64,000 nucleotides of DNA, taken from positions 1-64,000 of the forward strand of contig JBIMKP010000008.1 in NCBI GenBank assembly GCA_051861545.1, read 5' to 3'. The position numbers and the translations under genes were made by a program. Below are positions 44,923 to 52,598 of the stretch, piece after piece; positions within the stretch are counted from its first letter, which is position 1; each line of letters begins with the position of its first letter. This DNA is from CAISCU01 sp051861545 (GTDB lineage: Bacteria; Bacteroidota; Bacteroidia; UKL13-3). The notes beneath the pieces are model-generated. The model did not search any database. It was not told the origin of the DNA and saw only the letters and a program-made list of their open reading frames with translations.

Positions 44923-45387
44923 ATGCAAGTAATTGAGCAAATTAACAATTGGGGGGTAGAATTTTTACCCGAAAACGTTTATGTAGTTGAGGTTGAATTT
45001 AAACCTGGAAGTAAAAAACTATCGGTTTTTTTGGATAGTGATGAGGCACTTACAATAGAACAATGCAGACAGTTTAACAAGGTAATTTCTGAAAAACTAG
45101 ATGAATTAGATTTTAGCGAACAAGCTTATATATTAGAAGTATCATCACCTGGAGTAGATAAACCTTTAAAATTATTCAGGCAGTATCCGAAACATATTGG
45201 CAGAGAATTACAAATTAAACTTAATTCACAAAGCATTTTAGTAGGAAAACTTTTGGCAATTGAAGGAGAAGAAATAAAAATTTTACTAAAAGACCCTAAA
45301 AAAGCTTACCAGTCAAAAACTCCTACAGAAAAAAATATTAGCTTTTCCGACATTGAAGAAACCAAAGTGATGGTTTCATTTAATTAA
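44923..45387 (+). CDS. rimP: Ribosome maturation factor RimP
   Basis: The protein has 154 residues. RimP helps 30S subunit assembly. Typical segments are VYVVEVEFKPGSKKLSVFLDS, the central ILEVSSPGVDKPLK and the C-terminal SH3-like part (GRELQIKL, GEEIKILLKD). It is the first gene of the rimP-nusA-infB cluster, a near-universal order, and follows the hairpin leader by 11 nt. Confidence 0.95.
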   Translation: MQVIEQINNWGVEFLPENVYVVEVEFKPGSKKLSVFLDSDEALTIEQCRQFNKVISEKLDELDFSEQAYILEVSSPGVDKPLKLFRQYPKHIGRELQIKLNSQSILVGKLLAIEGEEIKILLKDPKKAYQSKTPTEKNISFSDIEETKVMVSFN

Positions 45388-45416
45388 CCTTATTAATAAA
45401 AATTAAATTTATAAGT

Positions 45417-46655
45417 ATGCATAGTTCAGGATTGATTGACTCATTTAGTGAGTTCAAAGAATTCAAAAACATTGACCGCGCTACCATGCAGCGTGTGCTT
45501 GAAGATGTGTTTCGTGGTATGTTGAGGAAAAAATTCAACAGCGACGAAAACTTCGACGTTATCATTAACGATAAAAGTGGTGACTTAGAAATATGGCACA
45601 ACAGAACAATTGTTCATGATGGAGAAGTGGAAGATGTAAATACCCAAATTGCTTATCAGGCTGCTTTAAAAATTGAACCTGATTTTGAAATTGGTGAAGC
45701 TGTAACAACTGAGGTAGATATTTTAAAAGAATTCGGTCGTCGTGCTGTTTTATCAGCTCGTCAAACTTTACTTTCTAAGGTACTAGAACTTGAGAAAGAC
45801 GAATTGTACAAAAAATACAAAGACCGTGTTGGAGAAATTATTACCGGAGAAGTTTATCAAATCTGGAAAAAAGAAATCATGGTATTGGATGATGAAGGCA
45901 ATGAATTGTTGCTTCCAAAACTTGAAATGATTCCTGCCGACCATTACAAAAAAGGTGATTCAATTCGCTCTGTAGTTTACAAAGTTGAAATGCACAATGG
46001 AACTCCAAGAATTATTTTATCTAGAACTTCTCCTGTTTTCTTAGAAAGATTATTTGAACAAGAAGTACCAGAAATTATAGATGGATTAATCAGTATCAAG
46101 AAAATTGTTCGTGAACCAGGTGAAAGAGCTAAAGTAGCTGTAGAAAGTTACGACGACAGGATTGACCCAGTTGGAGCATGTGTTGGTATGAAAGGTTCAA
46201 GAATTCACGGTATTGTGAGAGAATTAAGAAACGAAAACATTGACGTTATTAATTATACCACAAATCCTTCATTGTTAGTACAAAGAGCCCTTAGTCCAGC
46301 TAAAATCTCTAGTATTAAAATTGAAGAAGACCGTAAACGTGTTGCAGTTACAATTAAAGCTGATCAAGTGTCATTGGCAATTGGAAAAGGTGGACATAAT
46401 ATCAAACTTGCAGGAAAACTTGCTGGTTATGAGATAGATGTATACAGAGAAGCAGAACAAGAAGAGGAAGATATTGACTTAGAAGAATTCGGCGATGAAA
46501 TTGATAGCTGGATTATTGACGAATTAAAAGGAATAGGTTGCGATACAGCAAAAAGTGTATTAGCACTTCCAGTTGAAGATTTAGTGAGAAGAACTGAATT
46601 AGAGGAAGAAACTGTCTTAGAAGTTCGTCGTATTCTGGAAGCAGAATTCGAATAG
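45417..46655 (+). CDS. nusA: Transcription termination/antitermination protein NusA
   Basis: The protein has 412 residues. The N-terminal RNA polymerase-binding domain spans about 1-125. An S1 domain begins near residue 132 (GEIITGEVYQIWKKE). Two KH domains follow, with VGACVGMKGSRIHGIVRELR and SLAIGKGGHNIKLAGKLAGY. A short acidic tail leads into a helix-hairpin-helix-like end (LKGIGCDTAKSVLALPVEDL). NusA controls pausing and termination, and could sense the hairpin in its own operon leader. Confidence 0.97.
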   Translation: MHSSGLIDSFSEFKEFKNIDRATMQRVLEDVFRGMLRKKFNSDENFDVIINDKSGDLEIWHNRTIVHDGEVEDVNTQIAYQAALKIEPDFEIGEAVTTEVDILKEFGRRAVLSARQTLLSKVLELEKDELYKKYKDRVGEIITGEVYQIWKKEIMVLDDEGNELLLPKLEMIPADHYKKGDSIRSVVYKVEMHNGTPRIILSRTSPVFLERLFEQEVPEIIDGLISIKKIVREPGERAKVAVESYDDRIDPVGACVGMKGSRIHGIVRELRNENIDVINYTTNPSLLVQRALSPAKISSIKIEEDRKRVAVTIKADQVSLAIGKGGHNIKLAGKLAGYEIDVYREAEQEEEDIDLEEFGDEIDSWIIDELKGIGCDTAKSVLALPVEDLVRRTELEEETVLEVRRILEAEFE

Positions 46656-46705
46656 GCCTAAAAATGAAACAATTTATGTAAGCGAAAGCAACATATTTTA
46701 TAAAA

Positions 46706-46772
46706 AAAAGGCCTGTCTTTACTGGTATTTTGCAACAAATGTTACAGATTACCATGTATTTTCAGGCCTTTT
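46706..46772. repeat. Inverted repeat between nusA and infB
   Basis: AAAAGGCCTG (46706-46715) is complementary to CAGGCCTTTT (46763-46772). An inner pairing is possible between TACTGGTA and TACCATGTA in the 47-nt loop. The long stem ends in T on the plus strand and A on the minus strand, so it could terminate transcription from either side. It splits the operon ahead of infB. Confidence 0.6.
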
Positions 46773-46831
46773 AATTGATAATCGAGGAATAACCACGATA
46801 TTTGCAGCTAATTTAAGAGCATCAGCGCATA

Positions 46832-49800
46832 ATGAGCGAAACAGCCGGAACAAAACGATTAAACGCCGTAGTAAAAGAACTGAATGTGGGAATGACCACA
46901 CTGGTTGATTTTTTGGGCAAAAAGGGCCATGTCATTGAGGCAAAACCTACATCGAAACTTACTGAGGACCAGTACAATATATTATTGTCTGAGTATTCCT
47001 CAGAGATGAAAGTTAGACAAGAAGCTAACAAACTTGGTAAAGAACGAAGCAAACCTAAAGATGTTGTTCATGAAATTGCCAAGCCAAAACCTGTAGTGGT
47101 TGAAGAGGAAGAAGAAGAGGAAGAAAGAATCCTAATTAAGTCGGGACTAGTGAATACAGCTAAAAAAGCTGAGGAAACTAAACCACAAGTTGAAGAAACT
47201 AAACCTAAGGAGGAAGCTCCAGTTTCTACGCCACCCCCACCACCGCCTGCTCCTGCGCCAGTGGAAGAAGTTAAACAACCTATAGTTGAAGAAAAACCAC
47301 TTCCTCCACCGCCAACACCAGTAGTTGAAGTTAAAGCTGCGCCTATTGTTGAGGCAGAACCGGAAAAAGATGATGCCCAAACTTTTAAAGTTATTGGCAA
47401 AATCGACTTAGATGCTCTTAAAAAACCTAAGTCTAAAGATAAAAGAGAAGAAAAAAGAGAAGAGAAAAAACCAGCTTCTCCTGCTCCTAGCCATCAGCCT
47501 AAACAGGAAGTTAAAACTCCTGCTCCTCAAAATAAAGTAGTTGAAAAACCTAAGGAAAATAAGGAAAACAAAGAAGTTCCAGCTCCTAAAGTAGAAAAAG
47601 CCCCTGAACAAGTAGTTATCCCTGAAGTTAAAACTCCAATTGTTCCTCCTGTTGCTGCTGAAACTCCAATACCTGAAGAAGAAGCAAAAGCTTTTGAAAC
47701 CAAATACGAAAAACTTGAAGGTTTAAAAGTAATGGGTAAAATTGAACTCAGAGTTGATCCGCCTAAAAAGGCTCAACCTGTTGCTTCAAGCGATAACTTA
47801 GACCAGAAAAAGAAACGTAAACGCAAACCAATCCCTGGCCAAAACCAAAATCAAAACCAAGGTAATAATAATAACCAAGGTAATAACCAAGGCGGTTATA
47901 ATAGAGGTGGCGGACAAGGAAATAATAACCAAGGTGGACAAAACCGTGGTCCAGGCGGAAATAACCAAGGTGGTCAAAATCGCCCTGGAGGAAATAACCA
48001 AGGTGGACAAAACCGCGGACCAGGTGGAAATAACCAAGGCGGACAAAATCGTCCGGGTGGAAATACACCAGGTGGACAAAATCGTCCGGGTGGAAATAAC
48101 CAAGGTGGCCAAAATCGTCCGGGTGGAAATAATTTCAACCGTGGAGGAAATAATTACAACCGTGGAACAGGAAATCCTCCTGAAAAGACAGAGGTAAGTG
48201 AAAAGGAAATCCAAGATAAATTAAAAGCTACATTAGCTAGGTTAAATCCGGGAAGTAAAAATCCAAATATTGGTGCTGTTCGTTCTAAAATCCGTAAACA
48301 AAAACGCGATCACCAAGCTGCAGAAAGAGAAGAAGCAGCTTTTGCAGAACAACAAGAACAAAATAAACTGAAGGTAACAGAATTCGTTACTGCCAATGAA
48401 TTGGCAAAAATGATGAACCTTCAAATCACCCAAATTATCTCAGCTTGTATGAGTTTGGGTATGATGGTTTCGATTAACCAGCGTTTAGATGCGGAAACAA
48501 TTGCGATTGTTGCTGAAGAATTTGGTTATGAAGTAGAATTCGTTTCAGCAGAAGTTCAAGAAGCTGTTGAAGAGGAAATCGATGATCCAGAAACATTATT
48601 ACCTCGTGCTCCAATTGTTACTGTAATGGGTCACGTCGATCATGGTAAAACATCTTTACTCGATTTCATTAGAAAAGCCAATGTAATTAGCGGTGAAGCC
48701 GGTGGTATCACGCAGCATATTGGTGCTTATGAAGTAAAATTAGAAAACGGTAAGAAAATTACCTTCTTAGATACTCCTGGTCACGAAGCCTTTACAGCTA
48801 TGCGTGCTCGTGGAGCGAAAATTACTGATATCGTAATTATTGTAATCGCGGCTGATGATAGTGTAATGCCTCAAACAAAAGAAGCAATTTCACATGCTCA
48901 GGCAGCTGGCGTTCCAATTGTATTCGCTATCAATAAAATTGACCGTGAAGGAGCAAATCCTGATAAAATCCGTGAACAATTATCTGCCATGAATATTTTG
49001 GTAGAAGAATGGGGTGGAAAATTCCAGTGTCAAGAAATCTCAGCTAAAAAAGGTTTAAACATCGAACTTTTACTTGAAAAAGTATTGTTAGAAGCTGAAA
49101 TGCTGGAATTAAAAGCAAATCCTGATAAACGTGCTATTGGTAGTGTAATTGAATCTACTTTAGATAAAGGTCGTGGTATTGTTACTACTGTAATGGTACA
49201 AAGCGGTACCATGCAAGTTGGAGATCCTTTATTAGCAGGTGTTTATAGTGGTAAAGTTAAGGCCATGTTTGATGAGCGAGGCAAAAAAATGCTAAAAGCA
49301 GGTCCAAGTACTCCTGTAGTGATTTTAGGATTTGATGGTGCTCCTCAAGCTGGTGATAAATTTATTATTACTAAAAACGATCAAGAAGCTAGAGAGATTT
49401 CTACTAAACGTCAACAATTACAACGCGAACAAGGTATTCGTACCCATAAACATATTACTCTTGATGAAATTGGACGTCGTTTAGCGATTGGTAATTTCAA
49501 AGAATTAAAAGTAATCGTTAAAGGTGACGTGGATGGTTCAGTGGAAGCATTGGCAGATTCATTAATCAAACAATCTACTGAAGAAGTTCAAGTAACTGTA
49601 ATATACAAAGGTGTTGGACAAATTTCTGAAAGTGATGTCATGTTGGCTTCGGCTTCAGATGCCATCATCGTTGGTTTCCAAGTTAGACCAAGTCCTCAAG
49701 CTAGAAAATTAGCTGAAACAGAATCAATTGATATCAGATTATACTCTATTATCTACAAAGCTATTGAGGAAATCAAAGGTGCAATTGAAGGATTATTGGC

Positions 49801-50113
49801 TCCGAAAATGGAAGAGAAAATCCTTGGTAATGCAGAAATCAGAGAAGTGTACAAAATCACTAAAGTGGGTGCAGTTGCAGGTTGTATGGTTACCGATGGT
49901 AAAATTCCAAGCAAATCGAAAGTGCGCTTAATTAGAGATGGTGTAGTAGTTTACTCAGGCAATTTATCATCATTAAAACGCTTTAAAGATGATGTGAAAG
50001 AAGTAAGCAGTGGATATGATTGCGGATTAACAATTAACAACTATAACGACTTAAGAGTAGGCGATTTTGTTGAAGCTTATGATGAAGTTGAAGTAAAAAG
50101 AACATTGAAATAA
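46832..50113 (+). CDS. infB: Translation initiation factor IF-2
   Basis: The protein has 1093 residues, long for the family because of a large N-terminal linker. Residues 1-60 form the IF2_N domain (LNVGMTTLVDFLGKKGH). A Pro/Glu/Lys-rich linker runs to about 330 and a repeat of NNQGGQNRPGG type fills about 365-434. A second IF2_N domain precedes the GTPase, with G1 GHVDHGKT (600-607), DTPGHEAF and NKID. Domains II to IV follow to the end. It delivers initiator tRNA to the ribosome. A variant -7 box, GATATTTG, lies at 46797-46804. Confidence 0.97.
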   Translation: MSETAGTKRLNAVVKELNVGMTTLVDFLGKKGHVIEAKPTSKLTEDQYNILLSEYSSEMKVRQEANKLGKERSKPKDVVHEIAKPKPVVVEEEEEEEERILIKSGLVNTAKKAEETKPQVEETKPKEEAPVSTPPPPPPAPAPVEEVKQPIVEEKPLPPPPTPVVEVKAAPIVEAEPEKDDAQTFKVIGKIDLDALKKPKSKDKREEKREEKKPASPAPSHQPKQEVKTPAPQNKVVEKPKENKENKEVPAPKVEKAPEQVVIPEVKTPIVPPVAAETPIPEEEAKAFETKYEKLEGLKVMGKIELRVDPPKKAQPVASSDNLDQKKKRKRKPIPGQNQNQNQGNNNNQGNNQGGYNRGGGQGNNNQGGQNRGPGGNNQGGQNRPGGNNQGGQNRGPGGNNQGGQNRPGGNTPGGQNRPGGNNQGGQNRPGGNNFNRGGNNYNRGTGNPPEKTEVSEKEIQDKLKATLARLNPGSKNPNIGAVRSKIRKQKRDHQAAEREEAAFAEQQEQNKLKVTEFVTANELAKMMNLQITQIISACMSLGMMVSINQRLDAETIAIVAEEFGYEVEFVSAEVQEAVEEEIDDPETLLPRAPIVTVMGHVDHGKTSLLDFIRKANVISGEAGGITQHIGAYEVKLENGKKITFLDTPGHEAFTAMRARGAKITDIVIIVIAADDSVMPQTKEAISHAQAAGVPIVFAINKIDREGANPDKIREQLSAMNILVEEWGGKFQCQEISAKKGLNIELLLEKVLLEAEMLELKANPDKRAIGSVIESTLDKGRGIVTTVMVQSGTMQVGDPLLAGVYSGKVKAMFDERGKKMLKAGPSTPVVILGFDGAPQAGDKFIITKNDQEAREISTKRQQLQREQGIRTHKHITLDEIGRRLAIGNFKELKVIVKGDVDGSVEALADSLIKQSTEEVQVTVIYKGVGQISESDVMLASASDAIIVGFQVRPSPQARKLAETESIDIRLYSIIYKAIEEIKGAIEGLLAPKMEEKILGNAEIREVYKITKVGAVAGCMVTDGKIPSKSKVRLIRDGVVVYSGNLSSLKRFKDDVKEVSSGYDCGLTINNYNDLRVGDFVEAYDEVEVKRTLK
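47924..48132 (+). repeat. Tandem 33/36-bp repeats in the infB linker
   Basis: About six units encode NNQGGQNRPGG or NNQGGQNRGPGG (11 or 12 residues), with third-base differences between units. The tract produces several long antisense ORFs on the minus strand, which are frame shadows. It is an expansion of a disordered glycine/asparagine linker, not a CRISPR. Confidence 0.9.
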
Positions 50114-50130
50114 TTTCAATATTTAATAGT

Positions 50131-50158
50131 AAAATCCTGCTTCGGCAGGATTTTTTTT
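50131..50158 (+). terminator. Intrinsic terminator of the rimP-nusA-infB operon
   Basis: AAAATCCTGC (50131-50140) and GCAGGATTTT (50145-50154) form a perfect stem with a TTCG tetraloop and eight T residues. It starts 17 nt after the infB stop. Confidence 0.96.
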
Positions 50159-50265
50159 GCCCCATTATTTGTACGATTTTGAATTGAATCAATATTATTA
50201 AGATTTATTCGTTATTTGATTTTACTTAAAAACGCTAAATTCGATAAAGCAATCATTAGATAGAT

Positions 50266-50994
50266 ATGAAAAATCCTACTCAACTATTTTTACTAGTTTG
50301 TTTATTCTTTTGCATTTCATTTATTAACAAACAGGGAGATTTGAAGCAAAACTTCATTAAGGTTGGTGAAAGCATTGTTTTTTCAAATAAAAATAGCTCA
50401 AATTCCAATTTTAAAAACTCTCACATCAGTAAAAAAAGTAATGATTTAAGTGGATTTGAGCTACAAATGGATAGTACTCTTTCAATTAAAATTAGCAAAA
50501 TCAGTCAATCAAAAAGCCCTAGACAAGACAATTTTACTATTATTAATTGTAGTGGAAAATTAAGTCGTGATGAAAGCAAAATGCTGATTGAAATTAAGAA
50601 AACAAGGGAAAAGTTCTTCTTAGTTAATTTAGATAAGGAACAAATAGCTGCTGAATTTGATAATGTATTAAGCATTGAACTGGTTGCCACAAAACCAAAT
50701 GGTGAAAAGGCGGAATATTATTGTAGTGAAAGAGCTTTATGGAACCAAAATAGAGAATTTAAAAAAGAAAATGAAGAGTTAATTCACTTTAATAAAACAG
50801 TACAAAACAACATTAATTTAATTGCAGTGCCATCAAACATCAGCAAAAAAGAATTATATGCAGCCAAACATTTACCAAAAACATTGGCCAATTTTACAAC
50901 AATCGAAATAACAACTGAGGATGGCAAAAAGCACTCATTTCCATCTGGAAATTATCTGTTTTGTGAAGGAAGTAAAATTGAAATGAACAGATAA
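50266..50994 (+). CDS. Exported protein of unknown function
   Basis: The protein has 242 residues. A signal peptide-like N-terminus (QLFLLVCLFFCISFI) precedes a Ser/Lys/Asn-rich segment (about 38-60) and a mixed alpha/beta domain. It has repeated Lys/Glu-rich stretches and two Cys residues (Cys94, Cys153) in the mature part. No family is recognised. A possible promoter has TTTG at 50215-50218 and TAAATTCG at 50236-50243 (17-nt spacing), the latter one base off consensus. It stands alone between the infB terminator and the WD40-like gene. Confidence 0.45.
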   Translation: MKNPTQLFLLVCLFFCISFINKQGDLKQNFIKVGESIVFSNKNSSNSNFKNSHISKKSNDLSGFELQMDSTLSIKISKISQSKSPRQDNFTIINCSGKLSRDESKMLIEIKKTREKFFLVNLDKEQIAAEFDNVLSIELVATKPNGEKAEYYCSERALWNQNREFKKENEELIHFNKTVQNNINLIAVPSNISKKELYAAKHLPKTLANFTTIEITTEDGKKHSFPSGNYLFCEGSKIEMNR

Positions 50995-51051
50995 AAATTC
51001 CAAATAAATTAAAACTCTTTTCCATAGCCCTAACCTCTTATAATTGTACAG

Positions 51052-52017
51052 ATGTTTTTTAAAAAAGTGGTATTATTTTTTATTTGTTTACTCAATATAT
51101 TTCAACCAAATAATAGATGTTTTGGTCAAGAGTTAGTTGTTAAACAAATCATCTGGACAGCAGAATGGTCGCCTGATGGAGCATATTTTGCTTATGCAGG
51201 AAATATTGATTCTATAAAAATTTATAAGAGTTCAGATTATTCAGTATTTAGAAGCTTAGCAGTAAAAAATACTGTCACAAGAATTAAATGGCATCCAACT
51301 AAAAATATCCTTGTTTATACAACACAATTATCTGAAGATAAATCATCGATTTATAATTTAGAAAAAGGAGAAAAGACAGAACTAACAGGCATTTCAGTTG
51401 ATGGAGCAAGAGGCATAGATTGGAATTCTGATGGAAGCAAATTTGTTATTGCAGATAATGATGGGCAAATAATCATTTACAATGAAAAAGGTGAACTTCT
51501 AAACACTATTAAAACAGATTATAGTAAAAGTTATACTTCCATCGACTGGCATCCAACAAAAAATATACTTTTGGCCACAGGCAACAATATAAAACTCTTT
51601 AATACCAATGGACAACTTCTCAAATCAATTCAACATAGAAAAGAAGACGTTTTACTGCTAAGCGCAACTTGGCATCCATCAGGAAAACTTTTTGCTTGTG
51701 GTGATTATGGTGATGGTTCTATAAAAACATACTTGCAGTTTTGGGATGAAAATGGAGCCCTTTTGCAAAGTATCGACATAAGCAAAGGAGAATACCGTAA
51801 CCTAGTTTGGAATAAAAAAGGTACAATGTTAGCGAGTGCAAGCGACAAACTTAGGATTTGGAATAACAGAGCTAAATTATTATTTGAAGGCAATTCTTCT
51901 TCCTATTTATGGGGCTTATCATGGAATGAAAAAGAAGAAAAAATCATCACAAGTAGCTTAAATGGAGAAGTACTAATTTGGAATACTAAAGGTGAAATAT
52001 TGAAGAAGATTGAATGA
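51052..52017 (+). CDS. Exported WD40-repeat-like beta-propeller protein
   Basis: The protein has 321 residues. A signal peptide ends near NRCFGQ (residue 25). Seven blade-like repeats follow, with the WD40 pattern seen as AEWSPDGAYFAYAGN, then IKWHPTKNILVYTTQ, then IDWNSDGSKFVIADNDG, then IDWHPTKNILLATGN, ATWHPSGKLFACGD and the closing LSWNEKEEKIITSSLNGEVLIW. Such propellers bind protein partners. Export suggests a periplasmic or surface partner. It is 189 nt upstream of the Ubl-like gene, which has its own promoter, so they need not be linked. Confidence 0.75.
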   Translation: MFFKKVVLFFICLLNIFQPNNRCFGQELVVKQIIWTAEWSPDGAYFAYAGNIDSIKIYKSSDYSVFRSLAVKNTVTRIKWHPTKNILVYTTQLSEDKSSIYNLEKGEKTELTGISVDGARGIDWNSDGSKFVIADNDGQIIIYNEKGELLNTIKTDYSKSYTSIDWHPTKNILLATGNNIKLFNTNGQLLKSIQHRKEDVLLLSATWHPSGKLFACGDYGDGSIKTYLQFWDENGALLQSIDISKGEYRNLVWNKKGTMLASASDKLRIWNNRAKLLFEGNSSSYLWGLSWNEKEEKIITSSLNGEVLIWNTKGEILKKIE

Positions 52018-52097
52018 GTAAAGAAATACAACTTTTGAATATCTATAACTCTTGTAAACTAAGTTAAATAAGCAATCAAAATAATATATCCTTAATT

Positions 52098-52150
52098 AAT
52101 TGTTCCCAAAACGCAACAATTGAATAATCAGTTTATCTAATATACATTTG
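52098..52150 (+). promoter_or_regulatory. Promoter with overlapping inverted repeat for the Ubl-DUF4132-E1 operon
   Basis: TTG (52120-52122) and TACATTTG (52143-52150) lie 20 nt apart, a full match to the Bacteroidota promoter. The inverted repeat AATTGTT-N10-AACAATT (52098-52104 and 52115-52121) covers the -33 element and could be an operator. It implies a leader of about 50 nt before the Ubl-like gene. Confidence 0.65.
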
Positions 52151-52206
52151 TTCTAAGCCCTATAAATTAATTACACATTAACAGCTAATATTCCAATCGA
52201 AAGTAT

Positions 52207-52596
52207 ATGAACATTACAATTATTGATGAGCAACTAAATGGCACTATAACTAATCAATTTGAAATAAAAATTGAATCTGAAATAATCACTACCCAAGAAT
52301 TAATTGAAAAAAGAGTGATACAAGAAGTTGAAAATTATAATAATAATCTACCCGAACATTACAATGGTTTGGTGAAACCCACTGATGCAGAAATCACATT
52401 AAATGGGATTAAAATTAAAAAGAAACAAATTATTGATGCGGAGAAACAAGTTTACATTGCTTTAGCAGCGTTCCAAAAAAATGCTTTTTTCATACTTGTC
52501 GATAATAAACAAATTGAAGAGCTAAATCACGAAATCAAACTAAAAGAAACTTCAAAAATTTCTTTCATTAAATTAACTCCTTTAATTGGCGGATAA
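52207..52596 (+). CDS. Small beta-grasp/ubiquitin-like candidate with Gly-Gly C-terminus
   Basis: The protein has 129 residues and no signal peptide. Its end, KISFIKLTPLIGG, closes on Gly128-Gly129 directly before the stop. MoaD, ThiS and ubiquitin-like modifiers end the same way, with hydrophobic residues then GG. The N-terminus suggests a beta hairpin (MNITIIDEQ, QFEIKIESE) followed by a helix (TTQELIEKRVIQEVENYN), as in a beta-grasp fold. The segment FFILVDNKQIEELNHEI resembles the MoaD pattern AVNGELV. An insertion of about 45 residues lies between. It is followed after 2 nt by a DUF4132 gene and then by an E1-like gene. A sulfur carrier is the main alternative to a protein modifier. Confidence 0.7.
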   Translation: MNITIIDEQLNGTITNQFEIKIESEIITTQELIEKRVIQEVENYNNNLPEHYNGLVKPTDAEITLNGIKIKKKQIIDAEKQVYIALAAFQKNAFFILVDNKQIEELNHEIKLKETSKISFIKLTPLIGG

Positions 52597-52598
52597 TC

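Noticed and set aside
47924..48132. Regular 33/36-bp repeats as a possible CRISPR array
   Set aside because: The units are contiguous, in frame with infB, encode a Gly/Asn repeat and have no spacers.
47068..48214. Several minus-strand ORFs opposite the infB linker
   Set aside because: They are shadows of low-complexity and repeat codons of infB, with biased composition and no family features.
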